Part shown: piece after piece, positions 32,388 through 41,840 of the stretch
Numbering within the stretch: the first letter of the stretch is position 1
Layout: each line of letters begins with the position of its first letter
DNA from: Oscillospiraceae bacterium
Lineage (GTDB): Bacteria; Bacillota; Clostridia; Oscillospirales; Acutalibacteraceae
Length of the DNA: 64,000 bases
NCBI GenBank assembly: GCA_029012445.1
Contig: JAQXMC010000007.1
Span: 1 to 64,000, forward strand
Reading direction: 5' to 3'
Translations under genes and position numbers: made by a program
Notes under the pieces: model-generated
Told to the model about the DNA's origin: nothing
Seen by the model: the letters and a program-made list of their open reading frames with translations, nothing else
Databases searched by the model: none

Positions 32388-34172
32388 TTATTTCTCGTCT
32401 ATCAGCTTTATTCCGAGATCAACGAGCTGATCGTCGCCGACGGGCGACGGGCAGTCCGTCATCGGCTCGCTGGCATTCTGAACCTTGGGATAGGCTATAA
32501 CATCGCGCAGCGTCTCACAGCGGAGCATCTGCATGCAAAGTCTGTCAAGGCCGATGCCGAATCCGCCGTGCGGGGGTGCTCCGTATTTGAACGCGTCAAG
32601 AAGATAGCCGAACTTCTGCTGCGCCTCCTCGTCGGAAAGTCCGAGCAGAGTGAATATCCTCGCCTGAAGCTCCGGGTTTGTGATACGGATCGAGCCTGAG
32701 CAAAGCTCTATTCCGTTGAGAACAAGGTCATATGCCTTGGCTCTGACATTCGCCTTGTCTGTTTCAAGATAATCAAGGCACTCGTCAAGCGGAGCCGTGA
32801 ACGGATGGTGCATAGCGACAAACTGCTGAAGCTCCTCATCCCAGTCAAAGAACGGGAATTCAACGATCCACAGAAGATTATATTTATCCTTGGGGATAAT
32901 GTCGAGCTTCTTGGCGATTATCTGGCGGATAGCGCCGAGAACTGTGAACACGATGCTGTTCTTTGCGTCAGCGACGACAAGAACGACATCGCCGGGCTTT
33001 GCGTCTCCCCTTTCGAGAATGGCTTTCATTTCGTCCTCGCTCATGAACTTTGCAAAAGATGATGAAATGGAGCCGTCCTCATTGAGCCTTATCCATGCAA
33101 TTCCCTTTCCGCCGATGCCCTTTGCGGTGTCAACGAGCTTATCAATTTCCTTTCTTGTCAGGACCGAAACTGCGTTTTTAGCCGTGATGGCTCTGACGCT
33201 GCCCTTATTCTCAATTGCCGAGGTGAACACTGAGAATCCGCAGTTTTCGACTATGTCGCTGATATCATAAAGCTCCATAGCGTACCTCGTGTCGGGCTTA
33301 TCGGAGCCGTAGCGCTCCATAGCCTCCTTATAGGTCATTCTCGGCAGCGGCGTTTGTATGTCGACGCCGAGAGCCTCCTTGAACACACGCTTCATATAGC
33401 CCTCGCCGATTTTGAGAACATCCTCCATATCGACGAAGCTCATCTCAACATCGACCTGAGTGAATTCCGGCTGGCGGTCGGCTCTGAGATCCTCGTCGCG
33501 GAAGCAGCGGGCAATCTGCATATATCTGTCGAAGCCGGCGACCATCGAAAGCTGCTTATAAAGCTGAGGCGACTGCGGAAGAGCATAGAACGAGCCGTTA
33601 TGTATTCTTGACGGCACGATAAAGTCTCTCGCTCCCTCGGGGGTGGACTTGATGAGCATGGGCGTTTCAATTTCAATAAAGCCGTTTTCATCGAAATAAT
33701 CGCGGGTGATCTTTGTGATCTTGTGCCTCATGAGAATGTTTCTCTGAAGGTCGGGGCGGCGAAGGTCAAGATATCTGTATTTAAGTCTTGTCAGCTCGCT
33801 CGTCTGGCAATTTTCAACGATCTCGAAGGGCGGCGTTTCGCTCTTTGAAAGCACACGCAGATCCGTGACCTTGATTTCGATTTCACCCGTCGGAATCTCA
33901 TAATTTTTGCTGCTTCTCTCCTGGACGAGTCCCTGGGCCATGAGAACATATTCGCTTCTCGCGGTGAACGCCTTGTCGAATATCTCCTTTTCTGTGCTGT
34001 CGTCAAACGCGAGCTGAACGATGCCCGAGCGGTCTCTCAGATCTATGAAGATCAGAGAGCCGAGATCTCTTTGTCTCTGCACCCAGCCGGCGACAACGAC
34101 CTGTTTGCCGATATCTTCGGGTCTGAGAGTGCCGCAGTAGTGCGTTCTTTTAAGTCCTGTCATAAAATCCAT
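32388..34172 (-). CDS. aspS: Aspartyl-tRNA synthetase
   Basis: 594 residues, bacterial type. It has an N-terminal OB-fold anticodon domain, class II motif 2 with FRDEDLRADRQPEFTQ, the large bacterial insertion domain and motif 3 GFGIGLDRLCM. It charges tRNA-Asp in the cytosol. It follows hisS by 14 bases and so depends on the T-box upstream of hisS. The window also encodes its tRNA (6832-6908). Confidence 0.97.
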   Translation of the reverse strand: MDFMTGLKRTHYCGTLRPEDIGKQVVVAGWVQRQRDLGSLIFIDLRDRSGIVQLAFDDSTEKEIFDKAFTARSEYVLMAQGLVQERSSKNYEIPTGEIEIKVTDLRVLSKSETPPFEIVENCQTSELTRLKYRYLDLRRPDLQRNILMRHKITKITRDYFDENGFIEIETPMLIKSTPEGARDFIVPSRIHNGSFYALPQSPQLYKQLSMVAGFDRYMQIARCFRDEDLRADRQPEFTQVDVEMSFVDMEDVLKIGEGYMKRVFKEALGVDIQTPLPRMTYKEAMERYGSDKPDTRYAMELYDISDIVENCGFSVFTSAIENKGSVRAITAKNAVSVLTRKEIDKLVDTAKGIGGKGIAWIRLNEDGSISSSFAKFMSEDEMKAILERGDAKPGDVVLVVADAKNSIVFTVLGAIRQIIAKKLDIIPKDKYNLLWIVEFPFFDWDEELQQFVAMHHPFTAPLDECLDYLETDKANVRAKAYDLVLNGIELCSGSIRITNPELQARIFTLLGLSDEEAQQKFGYLLDAFKYGAPPHGGFGIGLDRLCMQMLRCETLRDVIAYPKVQNASEPMTDCPSPVGDDQLVDLGIKLIDEK

Positions 34173-34186
34173 TTATAAAACCTCTC

Positions 34187-35536
34187 TTAAAACTTATTTC
34201 CGATTATTGAACTGATGTCAATGCTTTCGTCTATTTCAAAGCTTTCCTGAAGGGCCGCCATGCTCTGCTCTATCGCTATATTCATAAAATCATCAACGAA
34301 TGTGTCAAGAGTGACCTGCGTCTCTTTGCCGGTCTGCATATTTTTAAGCTTTGCCGTACCGCTTGAAATTTCGTCGTCGCCGAGCACCATGGTGAATTCC
34401 GCACCCAGCTTATTGGCGTATTTCATCTGAGCCTTGACCGATCTTCCGGCGACATCGAACTGAACGCTCATTCCGTCACGGCGAAGCTGCGTTGTTATCT
34501 GCATCGCCTTTTTCAGCGCTCCGTCGCCCGTCGAAGCTATATAAAGATTGCATTTTTGCTCCGCAGGGTACTCCGTTTTCTGCTTCTCCATGAGAAGCAT
34601 CAGCCGCTCAATGCCCATCGCAAAGCCCAGAGCCGGAGTTTTCGCTCCGCCCAGCTCCTCGCAAAGGCCGTCGTATCTTCCGCCGCCGCAGACCGTGCCC
34701 TGCGCGCCGATCTCGGTCGAAACGAACTCGAAAACGGTCCTTGTGTAATAATCAAGGCCTCTGACTATTCTCGGGTTGACCGTGTATTCTATATCTATCG
34801 CATCAAGATATGCCTGAACCTTTTCAAAATGATCCCGGCAGTCGTCGCAGAGATAATCAGTTATCTTTGGAGCGCCGGCGCTTATCTTTCCGCAGACGGG
34901 GCTCTTGCAGTCGAGTATTCTCATCGGGTTTCTTTCAAGTCTGCCGAGGCAGGTCTCGCAAAGCTCGCTCTTATAATCTGAAAAATACGCTCTGAGCGCT
35001 TCGTAATATTTCTTCCGGCATTCGGGGCAGCCTATAGAGTTTATCTCAAGCTTCAGACCGTTCACGCCCAGAAAGTCGAACAGATCCTTCGCAAGCGATA
35101 TCACTTCCGCATCCGCCGCGGGGGACGCAGTTCCGACGCACTCAACGCCGAACTGGTGAAACTCGCGCAGCCGGCCCGCCTGCGGCTTTTCATAGCGGTA
35201 GCAGCTTGTCAGATAACACAGCTTCTGCGGAAGCGGCTCGTTGAAAAGGCCGTGTTCAAGAAAAGCCCTTATCGCTCCGGCCGTTCCCTCCGGTCTGAGG
35301 GTTATTGATCTTCCGCCCTTATCATCAAAAGTATACATTTCTTTCTGAACGACATCCGTCGTGTCGCCGACGCCCCGGCTGAAAAGCTCGGTGTGCTCAA
35401 AGACGGGCGTTCTGATCTCCCTGAAGCCGTAGGCCTTGGCTATATCCAGCGCTGTGGCTTCTATATATTGGATCTTAAAGCTTTCGCCCGGCAGTATATC
35501 CTGCGTGCCTTTCACTGCTTTTGTCACAAGTGCCAT
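34187..35536 (-). CDS. hisS: Histidyl-tRNA synthetase
   Basis: 449 residues, class II. It starts MALVTKAVKGTQDILPGES; motif 2 is TLRPEGTAGAIRAFLEH, then the histidine-specific RGLDYYTRTVFE and motif 3 ALGFAMGIERLM. I start at ATG 35536 with GAGGTTGAC before it; the longer in-frame extension runs into the T-box terminator and is not protein. Expression should rise when uncharged tRNA binds the T-box leader. Confidence 0.97.
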   Translation of the reverse strand: MALVTKAVKGTQDILPGESFKIQYIEATALDIAKAYGFREIRTPVFEHTELFSRGVGDTTDVVQKEMYTFDDKGGRSITLRPEGTAGAIRAFLEHGLFNEPLPQKLCYLTSCYRYEKPQAGRLREFHQFGVECVGTASPAADAEVISLAKDLFDFLGVNGLKLEINSIGCPECRKKYYEALRAYFSDYKSELCETCLGRLERNPMRILDCKSPVCGKISAGAPKITDYLCDDCRDHFEKVQAYLDAIDIEYTVNPRIVRGLDYYTRTVFEFVSTEIGAQGTVCGGGRYDGLCEELGGAKTPALGFAMGIERLMLLMEKQKTEYPAEQKCNLYIASTGDGALKKAMQITTQLRRDGMSVQFDVAGRSVKAQMKYANKLGAEFTMVLGDDEISSGTAKLKNMQTGKETQVTLDTFVDDFMNIAIEQSMAALQESFEIDESIDISSIIGNKF

Positions 35537-35567
35537 TTTGTCAACCTCCAAAATTCCGGTGGCGGGA

Positions 35568-35800
35568 AAAGAAAAAGCTCCATCCCCTGCGTGAAAATTC
35601 ACATCATAACAAGGGATGAAGCCAGAGCTCCACGGTACCACCCTATTTGCCGCATTTTTGCGGCCGCTCGTTTAAGCGGCTTTTCGTGAGCCGCAGACGG
35701 TATCTCCGCAGTGTCTTCAACGCTTTTTCGCGGGGCCTCGCACCGAACGGCCTCTCTCTGAAACGAAAACCGGCGTCTACTCCTCTGCTTCACCGATACG
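35568..35800 (-). ncRNA. T-box leader of hisS-aspS
   Basis: The T-box sequence AGGGTGGTACCGTGG is at 35630-35644 on the minus strand. Stem I elements are also visible: GGAGTAGACG (AGTA side of the specifier loop) and AGAGAG. The specifier region GAAGACACT (35710-35718) contains CAC (His) and, overlapping it, GAC (Asp). Downstream a 13-bp stem (35610-35622 with 35577-35589) and five T residues form the terminator that competes with the antiterminator. Confidence 0.93.
35572..35622 (-). terminator. T-box-controlled terminator before hisS
   Basis: Stem 35610-35622 with 35577-35589, then TTTTTC on the minus strand. It forms when charged tRNA is abundant. Confidence 0.88.
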
Positions 35801-35821
35801 GTTATATTTTATCCTTTATAT

Positions 35822-36229
35822 TTATCTGCCCGATTGGTGGACGATATTCCGCCAGTCGAGATCGCCTCTTTCAAGAGAATGAATCAGCGCCTCCGCCGTT
35901 GCTATGTTCGTGGCAACGGGGATATCGTGAACATCGCAAAGCCTGACAAGATTCGAGTCGCTCGGCTCGCCCGGCTTGGGATTAAGAGGATCTCTGAAAA
36001 GCAGAAGAAGATCTATCTCGTTGCAGGCGATTCTTGCGCCGATCTGCTGGTCGCCGCCCTGTGAACCGCTGAGATATTTCACGATATGAAGTCCGGTAGC
36101 CTCGCTGACTATCTTTCCGGTCGTTCCAGTTGCGCAAAGGGAGTGACGGCTCAGAATTCCGCAATACGCAATACAAAACTGCGTCATCAGTTCCTTTTTG
36201 GCATCATGGGCTATCAAAGCAATATTCAT
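35822..36229 (-). CDS. mgsA: Methylglyoxal synthase
   Basis: 135 residues. It converts dihydroxyacetone phosphate to methylglyoxal and phosphate, a bypass used when sugar phosphates build up. Family motifs: [15 protein letters not shown], the phosphate-binding [19 protein letters not shown] with the catalytic-type Asp, and FRDPL. It has its own promoter, whose -35 overlaps a perfect palindrome. Confidence 0.95.
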   Translation of the reverse strand: MNIALIAHDAKKELMTQFCIAYCGILSRHSLCATGTTGKIVSEATGLHIVKYLSGSQGGDQQIGARIACNEIDLLLLFRDPLNPKPGEPSDSNLVRLCDVHDIPVATNIATAEALIHSLERGDLDWRNIVHQSGR

Positions 36230-36279
36230 ATAATCAGCCTCCGTTTGTCTCTTGCCGATATTTCCTTGGATTATTGTGT

Positions 36280-36308
36280 ATTATATCAAATTTTCTGACA
36301 TAAATCAA
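36280..36308 (-). promoter_or_regulatory. Sigma-A promoter of mgsA
   Basis: On the minus strand TTGATT (36303-36308), N17, TATAAT (36280-36285), about 50 bases before the start. Confidence 0.8.
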
Positions 36309-36320
36309 CAATTAATTGTT
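36307..36320. promoter_or_regulatory. Perfect 14-bp palindrome overlapping the mgsA -35
   Basis: AACAATTAATTGTT reads the same on both strands and shares two bases with the -35 element. It has the form of a dimeric regulator site; the regulator is unknown. Confidence 0.5.
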
Positions 36321-36344
36321 TTCTTTTTTATCTTTTTAGCCCGT

Positions 36345-37067
36345 TCAAAAGCTGAGCGATAACGGGACCTCCTGCCTTAGGATTCGTCTTGATATTCTAA
36401 CAAAGGGCTGATAGGATATCTGGCTCTTTTTTTCGGATACCCTGCCGAAGGTGATATCCTCGTCTTCGGGAACAACGCCGATGAGCTGGATCATCGTTTC
36501 GTCAATGACCGCGTCTATATTCAGCAGCTTTTTAGCCGACACCGATCTTTTTCTGAATCTGTTGATTATCAGTCTGATATCCTCAATGCCCGCTTCTTCG
36601 AGCTTTTCGCCCGCTCTCTGGGCGCTTCTGACGCAGACTCTGTCGGCGGTGGAAACTATCAGCGCCCTGTCCGCGACCGAGGCTGACAGCATAAAGCCTG
36701 CGTCGATTCCGGCGGGAGCGTCGATTATGATAAAGTCATAGTCTTTATCATAGAAATTCATCATTCTTCTCATGCTTTCCGGAGTGAAAGCGCTGTCGAA
36801 CTGCAGCGGACAGGTCAGAAGATCAACGCCGCCGCATGGCACGACGGCAGCCGCCGGCAGACAGCGGTCGAAAATAACATCGCCCCAGTCATAAACTATT
36901 CTGTCGCTCACGCCCAAAAGCACATCAAGGCTGCGAAGCCCGACATCGCCGTCCACAAGCAGAACGGATCTGCCCATAGTCTGAGTCAGCGCCCTGCCTA
37001 TTCCGACTGCGCAGGAGGTCTTGCCGACGCCGCCCTTGCCTGAAGCGATAAGAATTTTCTGAGCCAC
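36345..37067 (-). CDS. minD: MinD-like ParA-family ATPase
   Basis: 240 residues. The deviant Walker A GKGGVGKTSC is at 10-19; Walker B is FIIIDAPAGI. The closest match is MinD, which places the division site through MinC. The protein is shorter than typical MinD (about 265) and ends in PLSLSF, with no obvious C-terminal amphipathic membrane-targeting helix; no minC or minE is adjacent. It directly follows the PBP2 gene in the rod-shape cluster, so a role in positioning the wall machinery is an alternative. Confidence 0.8.
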   Translation of the reverse strand: MAQKILIASGKGGVGKTSCAVGIGRALTQTMGRSVLLVDGDVGLRSLDVLLGVSDRIVYDWGDVIFDRCLPAAAVVPCGGVDLLTCPLQFDSAFTPESMRRMMNFYDKDYDFIIIDAPAGIDAGFMLSASVADRALIVSTADRVCVRSAQRAGEKLEEAGIEDIRLIINRFRKRSVSAKKLLNIDAVIDETMIQLIGVVPEDEDITFGRVSEKKSQISYQPFVRISRRILRQEVPLSLSF

Positions 37068-37078
37068 CTTTTTCTCCC

Positions 37079-39103
37079 CTATCCTAACAATTCATCATAT
37101 TTCTGCTGACTGTTGACTTTATCCGATTTTTTGAAATATTCGTTTATTATATCAACGGCGAGTGAAGCCGTTGAGGCGCCACCGCTTGCGCCCTCGATAA
37201 CGAGAGATATCGCTATCTCGGGATCGTCGGCCGGAGCGTAGCAAACGAGAATACCGTTATTGCTCTCGACCTTCTTGCCGTTTATGGTTTTGGTGACGGT
37301 CGTCGTTCCCGTTTTTGCGCAGACAGGAACAACCGCGTCTTTGAAGTAATGATCGCCGACCTTTCTCATTCCCTCCTCAACGAGCTTCCAGCTCGAATCT
37401 TTGAAGTTTGCCTGTGAAAGGACCTGAGTCTGCGTTTTATATAATGTTTGTGAAAAGTCGCTCGACATAACGCTCTTGACGAAATGCGCGCTCTTTCTCG
37501 TTCCGCGTCTTGCGACTGTCGCAACATAGGAGCAAAGCTGCATGGGTGTGAACTGGTTGTTGCCGTGACCGATTCCGGCCTGAAGCGTCAGACCGGGAGT
37601 CCATGTTTCGCCCCTCGCCGCTCTTGAATCAACGCTGTCGAGCGTTCCCTCGCTCTCGTTCAGCTCAACGCCCGTCTTGCTGCCGAGTCCGAACATGGTG
37701 CAGTATTCGTTGAGCTTTGAAATGCCCAGAAGCCGCGACACCTCATAGAAAAAGACATTGCAGCTGTTATACAGTGCGTCAACAACATTCTGCCTTCCGT
37801 GATAGCCGAGACATTTCGGCGTGTATCCGGTGTAATATCTGTACCAGTGCTTGCAGGTGACCGTATATGACGGCCCTGTTATTACGCCTTCTTCAAGGCC
37901 CGCCATCGCGACGGCAAGCTTCATCGTCGATCCCGGTGTATACGTACTTTGTATCGCTCTGTTCCACAGCGGCGCCGACTTGTCGGTATTCAGCTTGCCC
38001 GCGTTTTCCCAGTAGGTGTCGAGATTATAGGTGGGATAGCTCGCCGAGGCAAGAACATCGCCGTCGTCTATCTTCTGAACGACGACCGAGCCGACCAGCT
38101 GATAGCTTCTGACATCCTTCAGCTTTTCCGTGACAAGGTATTCAAGCGAATCCTGGGCTTTCTTCTGAAGATCGCTGTCAAGTGCGAGAATGACTGCGCC
38201 GCCGTTCACCGGCTCTTTGGTGTAGACCGTTTCCTTTGTGCCGTCCGCCTTGACGACGACTGATTTTTCACCGTCCGTTCCGCGAAGGTAGCTTTCAAAT
38301 TTTTTCTCGATGCCCGTCTTGCCGATGTTTGCGGTCATCGAATAGCCTTCGTCCTTTTTCTCTTTGTATTCTTCTGCGCTGATTGCGCCGACAACACCGA
38401 TTATGTGCGGCGCTATCGAGCCGTCGGTGTATTGCCTCTCGGTTATTATCTTGACCTCGACTCCGCGGTAAAACTCACTGTTTTCCTTAACTGTCGCTAT
38501 AAGCTCGTTCGAGACCTCGTCCGCGAAGGTATATGGATTCGACGATGAAAAAAGATTTTTCTTCATTCCGTAACAGACCGAAGCGATCTTTCTCGCCTGC
38601 TTTTTTGAATAAGACTCGAGACTGTAACGGCTGATGAGAGCGTCAAGGCAGTTTTCGGCGGTCGCATATTCGTTGAGATTGAGAAAATCCTTTGATTTCA
38701 GATAGCTTATATCCGAGTCTCTGTCCTTGATGAATTTTGCCTTTTCGTCTTTCAGCTTTATCGGCAGATCGTCGTTCCACTCCTCGCCGCTTTCGTCAAA
38801 GAGATTTATCAGAGAGTCGATTATCTCTATCCGGCTTTCCATTTCTTTCTGGCCCGGAAAATAATCCGCCTCGAATATCAGCGAATTTATCTGTTTGTTT
38901 GTGACGAGCACCTTTCCGTTCCTGTCATAGATCTCGCCTCTGGCCGCCTCGACCTTGACCGTTGACGCCTTGACCGCCTTTTCACCCGAGGCGTCGGCGT
39001 TCAGGACCTGTATTCTGAACAGATTGGCTCCGAAAAGAACAAAAACGGCAATAACGAAGCCGATTATTATTTTGTTTCTTCTGTTTAGCTTTTTGGGTTC
39101 CAT
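37079..39103 (-). CDS. mrdA: Penicillin-binding protein 2 (class B, elongation transpeptidase)
   Basis: 674 residues. A short cytosolic tail and one membrane helix (about 11-31) precede a dimerisation domain and a transpeptidase domain with SxxK (STMK), SxN (SCN) and KTG (KTGTTT). It crosslinks side-wall peptidoglycan with RodA and MreC/MreD. I start at ATG 39103 with GGAAAGAGAG before it; the earlier in-frame start lies within mreD. The gene order mreB-mreC-mreD-mrdA supports PBP2 over PBP3. Confidence 0.93.
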   Translation of the reverse strand: MEPKKLNRRNKIIIGFVIAVFVLFGANLFRIQVLNADASGEKAVKASTVKVEAARGEIYDRNGKVLVTNKQINSLIFEADYFPGQKEMESRIEIIDSLINLFDESGEEWNDDLPIKLKDEKAKFIKDRDSDISYLKSKDFLNLNEYATAENCLDALISRYSLESYSKKQARKIASVCYGMKKNLFSSSNPYTFADEVSNELIATVKENSEFYRGVEVKIITERQYTDGSIAPHIIGVVGAISAEEYKEKKDEGYSMTANIGKTGIEKKFESYLRGTDGEKSVVVKADGTKETVYTKEPVNGGAVILALDSDLQKKAQDSLEYLVTEKLKDVRSYQLVGSVVVQKIDDGDVLASASYPTYNLDTYWENAGKLNTDKSAPLWNRAIQSTYTPGSTMKLAVAMAGLEEGVITGPSYTVTCKHWYRYYTGYTPKCLGYHGRQNVVDALYNSCNVFFYEVSRLLGISKLNEYCTMFGLGSKTGVELNESEGTLDSVDSRAARGETWTPGLTLQAGIGHGNNQFTPMQLCSYVATVARRGTRKSAHFVKSVMSSDFSQTLYKTQTQVLSQANFKDSSWKLVEEGMRKVGDHYFKDAVVPVCAKTGTTTVTKTINGKKVESNNGILVCYAPADDPEIAISLVIEGASGGASTASLAVDIINEYFKKSDKVNSQQKYDELLG

Positions 39104-39122
39104 TTTATCTCTCTTTCCGGCC

Positions 39123-39659
39123 TTATAAGGCCTGCTGCTCACGGACCTTTCTGAATTTAAGCGCTATTGCCCTGACAAAGTAATAGTAAAGCGGCGTCAG
39201 TGCGACAGTATATGCGGCGCTGACAAGGTACACCCGATAATACAGCAGCCACGCGCCCTCAACCGAATTGAAAACAACGAAGAACAGCCAGTAAAGCGTG
39301 ACGCACAAAAGCGAAAGAACCGAGCTGTAAACCATTGCAGTGACTATATTGTTGCGCATATATCTGCTGATAAGATATGAGCAGGCGTATCCGGCGCAGG
39401 TCAGGAATATTATGTAGTATCCATCGATATGAGCGGAATAAAAATCCCAGACAAAGCCGGCGAAAAGGCCGAACAGCATTCCGGCCAGATCTCTTTCAAA
39501 CATTGCAATGCTTATCACGAGCGGCAGTAACAGCATAGCCGACGCATTGCCTATTCTCGGAAACAAACCGTTAGTATTTTGTAAAATTGCCGTGAACAAT
39601 ATCAGCAGGACGAAGATGATCCCTCTTTTGTAGTCTTCCTTGTTTTCCGCGAAATGCAT
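39123..39659 (-). CDS. mreD: Rod-shape determining membrane protein MreD
   Basis: 178 residues, about five membrane segments, typical MreD size. Sequence is poorly conserved in this family, but position between mreC and PBP2 makes the call safe. It links MreC to the elongation complex. Confidence 0.92.
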   Translation of the reverse strand: MHFAENKEDYKRGIIFVLLILFTAILQNTNGLFPRIGNASAMLLLPLVISIAMFERDLAGMLFGLFAGFVWDFYSAHIDGYYIIFLTCAGYACSYLISRYMRNNIVTAMVYSSVLSLLCVTLYWLFFVVFNSVEGAWLLYYRVYLVSAAYTVALTPLYYYFVRAIALKFRKVREQQAL

Positions 39660-39674
39660 CCTGAGCCACCGCCC

Positions 39675-40541
39675 TTATTCATCATTTTCATCAGGGCCGG
39701 AAACTCCCTGCTCCTTAAAATCGGTGATAACGAAAACATCCTCAAGCTCAGTCACATCAACTCCCGGCTCTATGACCGCGTTAAGGCTGATATCGTATTT
39801 GTTGTCGGCTATATCGACTGTTTTTCCTATAATAAGCCCCTTGGGATATATTCCGCCGACGCCTGAGGTGCAGACTATTCCGCCGATTGATATCTGTGTG
39901 TCTTTATCGAGGCCCGATAGCATACACTTGCCCGAAAGTGAAAGCTCCGCCGTTGTCGTGGTGTAGCCCGACTCTCTCGTTCTCGTCTCGATAGCGCTGA
40001 TGTTGACCTTGGGGTTGAGCACCGTCCAGACGACGGAATATGTCGCTTTGACGCTGTGAACGACGCCGACGACATAACTGCCGTAAACCACGGGATCATT
40101 AACGCTGATTCCGTCAGACGAGCCCTTGTCTATCACAAACGAATAAAATGCGTCGAGCGAATCCTTGCCTATTATATTCGCCGGACACAGCTTATAATCG
40201 GGATTTTCTTCCTTTATTTCGAGCATCTTTGAATATGAGTTGAGCTTCTTTTTTGTCTGCTCATAGTCAACAAGCTCGTTTTCATAGGCTTCAACCTGTT
40301 TCTTCAGTTCGTCGATCTCCTCAATATATCTGCTGCTTGACTGAAATTTCATGTTGAACCCGGCCATTTTCTCCGACACGAGAGCCGAGAGCTTCTGAAT
40401 CGGCTGCATGACGGTGCCGAACACGCTGCCGGCCGGCGAAGATTTTGAATTCGTCACGGCGGCAAGTATCACGCCGATCAAAAGCGCCGCAATAATGCAC
40501 AGAAAGGCTTTGAATCTCTTGCTTTTCAATAACTGCTGCAT
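39675..40541 (-). CDS. mreC: Rod-shape determining protein MreC
   Basis: 288 residues: one N-terminal membrane helix (about 11-30), a coiled coil (about 68-110) and a beta-rich outer domain with GIVCTSGVGGIYPKGLIIG near the end. It spans the membrane and activates PBP2. It follows mreB by 91 bases and precedes mreD by 15. Confidence 0.95.
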   Translation of the reverse strand: MQQLLKSKRFKAFLCIIAALLIGVILAAVTNSKSSPAGSVFGTVMQPIQKLSALVSEKMAGFNMKFQSSSRYIEEIDELKKQVEAYENELVDYEQTKKKLNSYSKMLEIKEENPDYKLCPANIIGKDSLDAFYSFVIDKGSSDGISVNDPVVYGSYVVGVVHSVKATYSVVWTVLNPKVNISAIETRTRESGYTTTTAELSLSGKCMLSGLDKDTQISIGGIVCTSGVGGIYPKGLIIGKTVDIADNKYDISLNAVIEPGVDVTELEDVFVITDFKEQGVSGPDENDE

Positions 40542-40632
40542 ATCATTCTCCTGCTTCTTTTGATAAAACTGCCTTAAACGGCAGATAAGCTGAAGAAAGG
40601 CTTTTGCGCCCGTCTTCAGCCTCTTGTTTTAT

Positions 40633-41649
40633 TTATGAGTTATATGATTTTGACACTATGTCGAGTGCGTTTGACTCAAGGCATATGCCTGTTCCGTCGA
40701 CAACGCAGTCGAGGGGATTTTCCGCTATGTGAACGGGCATTTTTGTCTCCTTGCTGATGAGCTTGTCAAGGCCTCTGAGAAGAGCGCCGCCGCCCGTGAG
40801 CATAATGCCGTGGTCGATTATATCCGCCGCAAGCTCGGGGGGAGTTTTCTCAAGCGTGGCTCTGATAGCGTCAAGGATCTGATTGACGGGATCCGCCAGA
40901 GCCTCTCTGATTTCCTCGCTTGAAACGGTGATGTTCTTCGGCAGTCCGTCGAGCAGGTTTCTGCCCTTGACCTCCATAACGCCCTCGCCCTCATAGGGAT
41001 AAGCGGAGCCTATCTTTATCTTGATATCCTCGGCGGTTCTCTCGCCGATAAGAAGATTATATTTTTTCTTGATATAAGCGATTATCGAAGCGTCGAAATT
41101 GTCGCCCGCGACTCTCGCCGAGCGGGAGGTGACAATGTCGCCGAGAGATATGACCGCAACCTCGGCCGTTCCGCCGCCGATATCGACGACCATGCTGCCT
41201 GTCGCTTCACTGACGGGAAGTCCGGCTCCGATAGCCGCCGCCATCGGCTCCTCAATAAGGCTGACATATTTTGCGCCCGCCGATCTTGCGGCGTCATGAA
41301 CGGCTCTGCGCTCGACCTCGGTGACGCCCGAGGGAATGCAGATCATGACTCTCGCTTTATTGAAAGGTGAAGAGCTGATAGCTCTGCTGATAAATTTTTT
41401 AAGCATTTCGCTTGTGACATCAAAGTCTGCGATGACTCCGTCCTTGAGCGGACGCATCGCCGTTATCGAGCCGGGGGTACGGCCTATCATCTCTTTGGCC
41501 TGCGTTCCGACGGCAACGACCTTTTTCGGATTAGTTCTCACATCGACCGCAACGACCGAAGGCTCACGGATAACGATACCCTTGCCCTTAACGAAAACGA
41601 GTGTGTTGGCGGTACCGAGATCTATGCCTATATCCTGTGAAAATAACAT
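40633..41649 (-). CDS. mreB: Rod-shape determining actin-like protein MreB/Mbl
   Basis: 338 residues. Actin-fold ATP sites are intact: [20 protein letters not shown] (phosphate 1), [15 protein letters not shown] (phosphate 2) and [11 protein letters not shown] (adenosine). It forms membrane-bound filaments that guide side-wall synthesis. Promoter TTGAAT N17 TATAAT upstream. MreB and Mbl cannot be told apart with confidence; operon position with mreCD suggests MreB. Confidence 0.96.
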   Translation of the reverse strand: MLFSQDIGIDLGTANTLVFVKGKGIVIREPSVVAVDVRTNPKKVVAVGTQAKEMIGRTPGSITAMRPLKDGVIADFDVTSEMLKKFISRAISSSPFNKARVMICIPSGVTEVERRAVHDAARSAGAKYVSLIEEPMAAAIGAGLPVSEATGSMVVDIGGGTAEVAVISLGDIVTSRSARVAGDNFDASIIAYIKKKYNLLIGERTAEDIKIKIGSAYPYEGEGVMEVKGRNLLDGLPKNITVSSEEIREALADPVNQILDAIRATLEKTPPELAADIIDHGIMLTGGGALLRGLDKLISKETKMPVHIAENPLDCVVDGTGICLESNALDIVSKSYNS

Positions 41650-41702
41650 ATGTTATATCTCCCTTCTTTGTACATATCCCATTTATTTTAACATACACAA
41701 TT

Positions 41703-41731
41703 ATTATAGTATAAACAGATTTGTAATTCAA
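41703..41731 (-). promoter_or_regulatory. Sigma-A promoter of the mre operon
   Basis: On the minus strand TTGAAT (41726-41731), N17, TATAAT (41703-41708), about 50 bases before mreB. Confidence 0.8.
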
Positions 41732-41840
41732 TAGGATACGGCAAAAAACTTAAAGCGATTTCAAAAATTTCCCATAAATGCGTCCGTATTATTGTTGACA
41801 TGAAATATGCGGTCTAAACATATTGCCGGCGGCAAAACGC

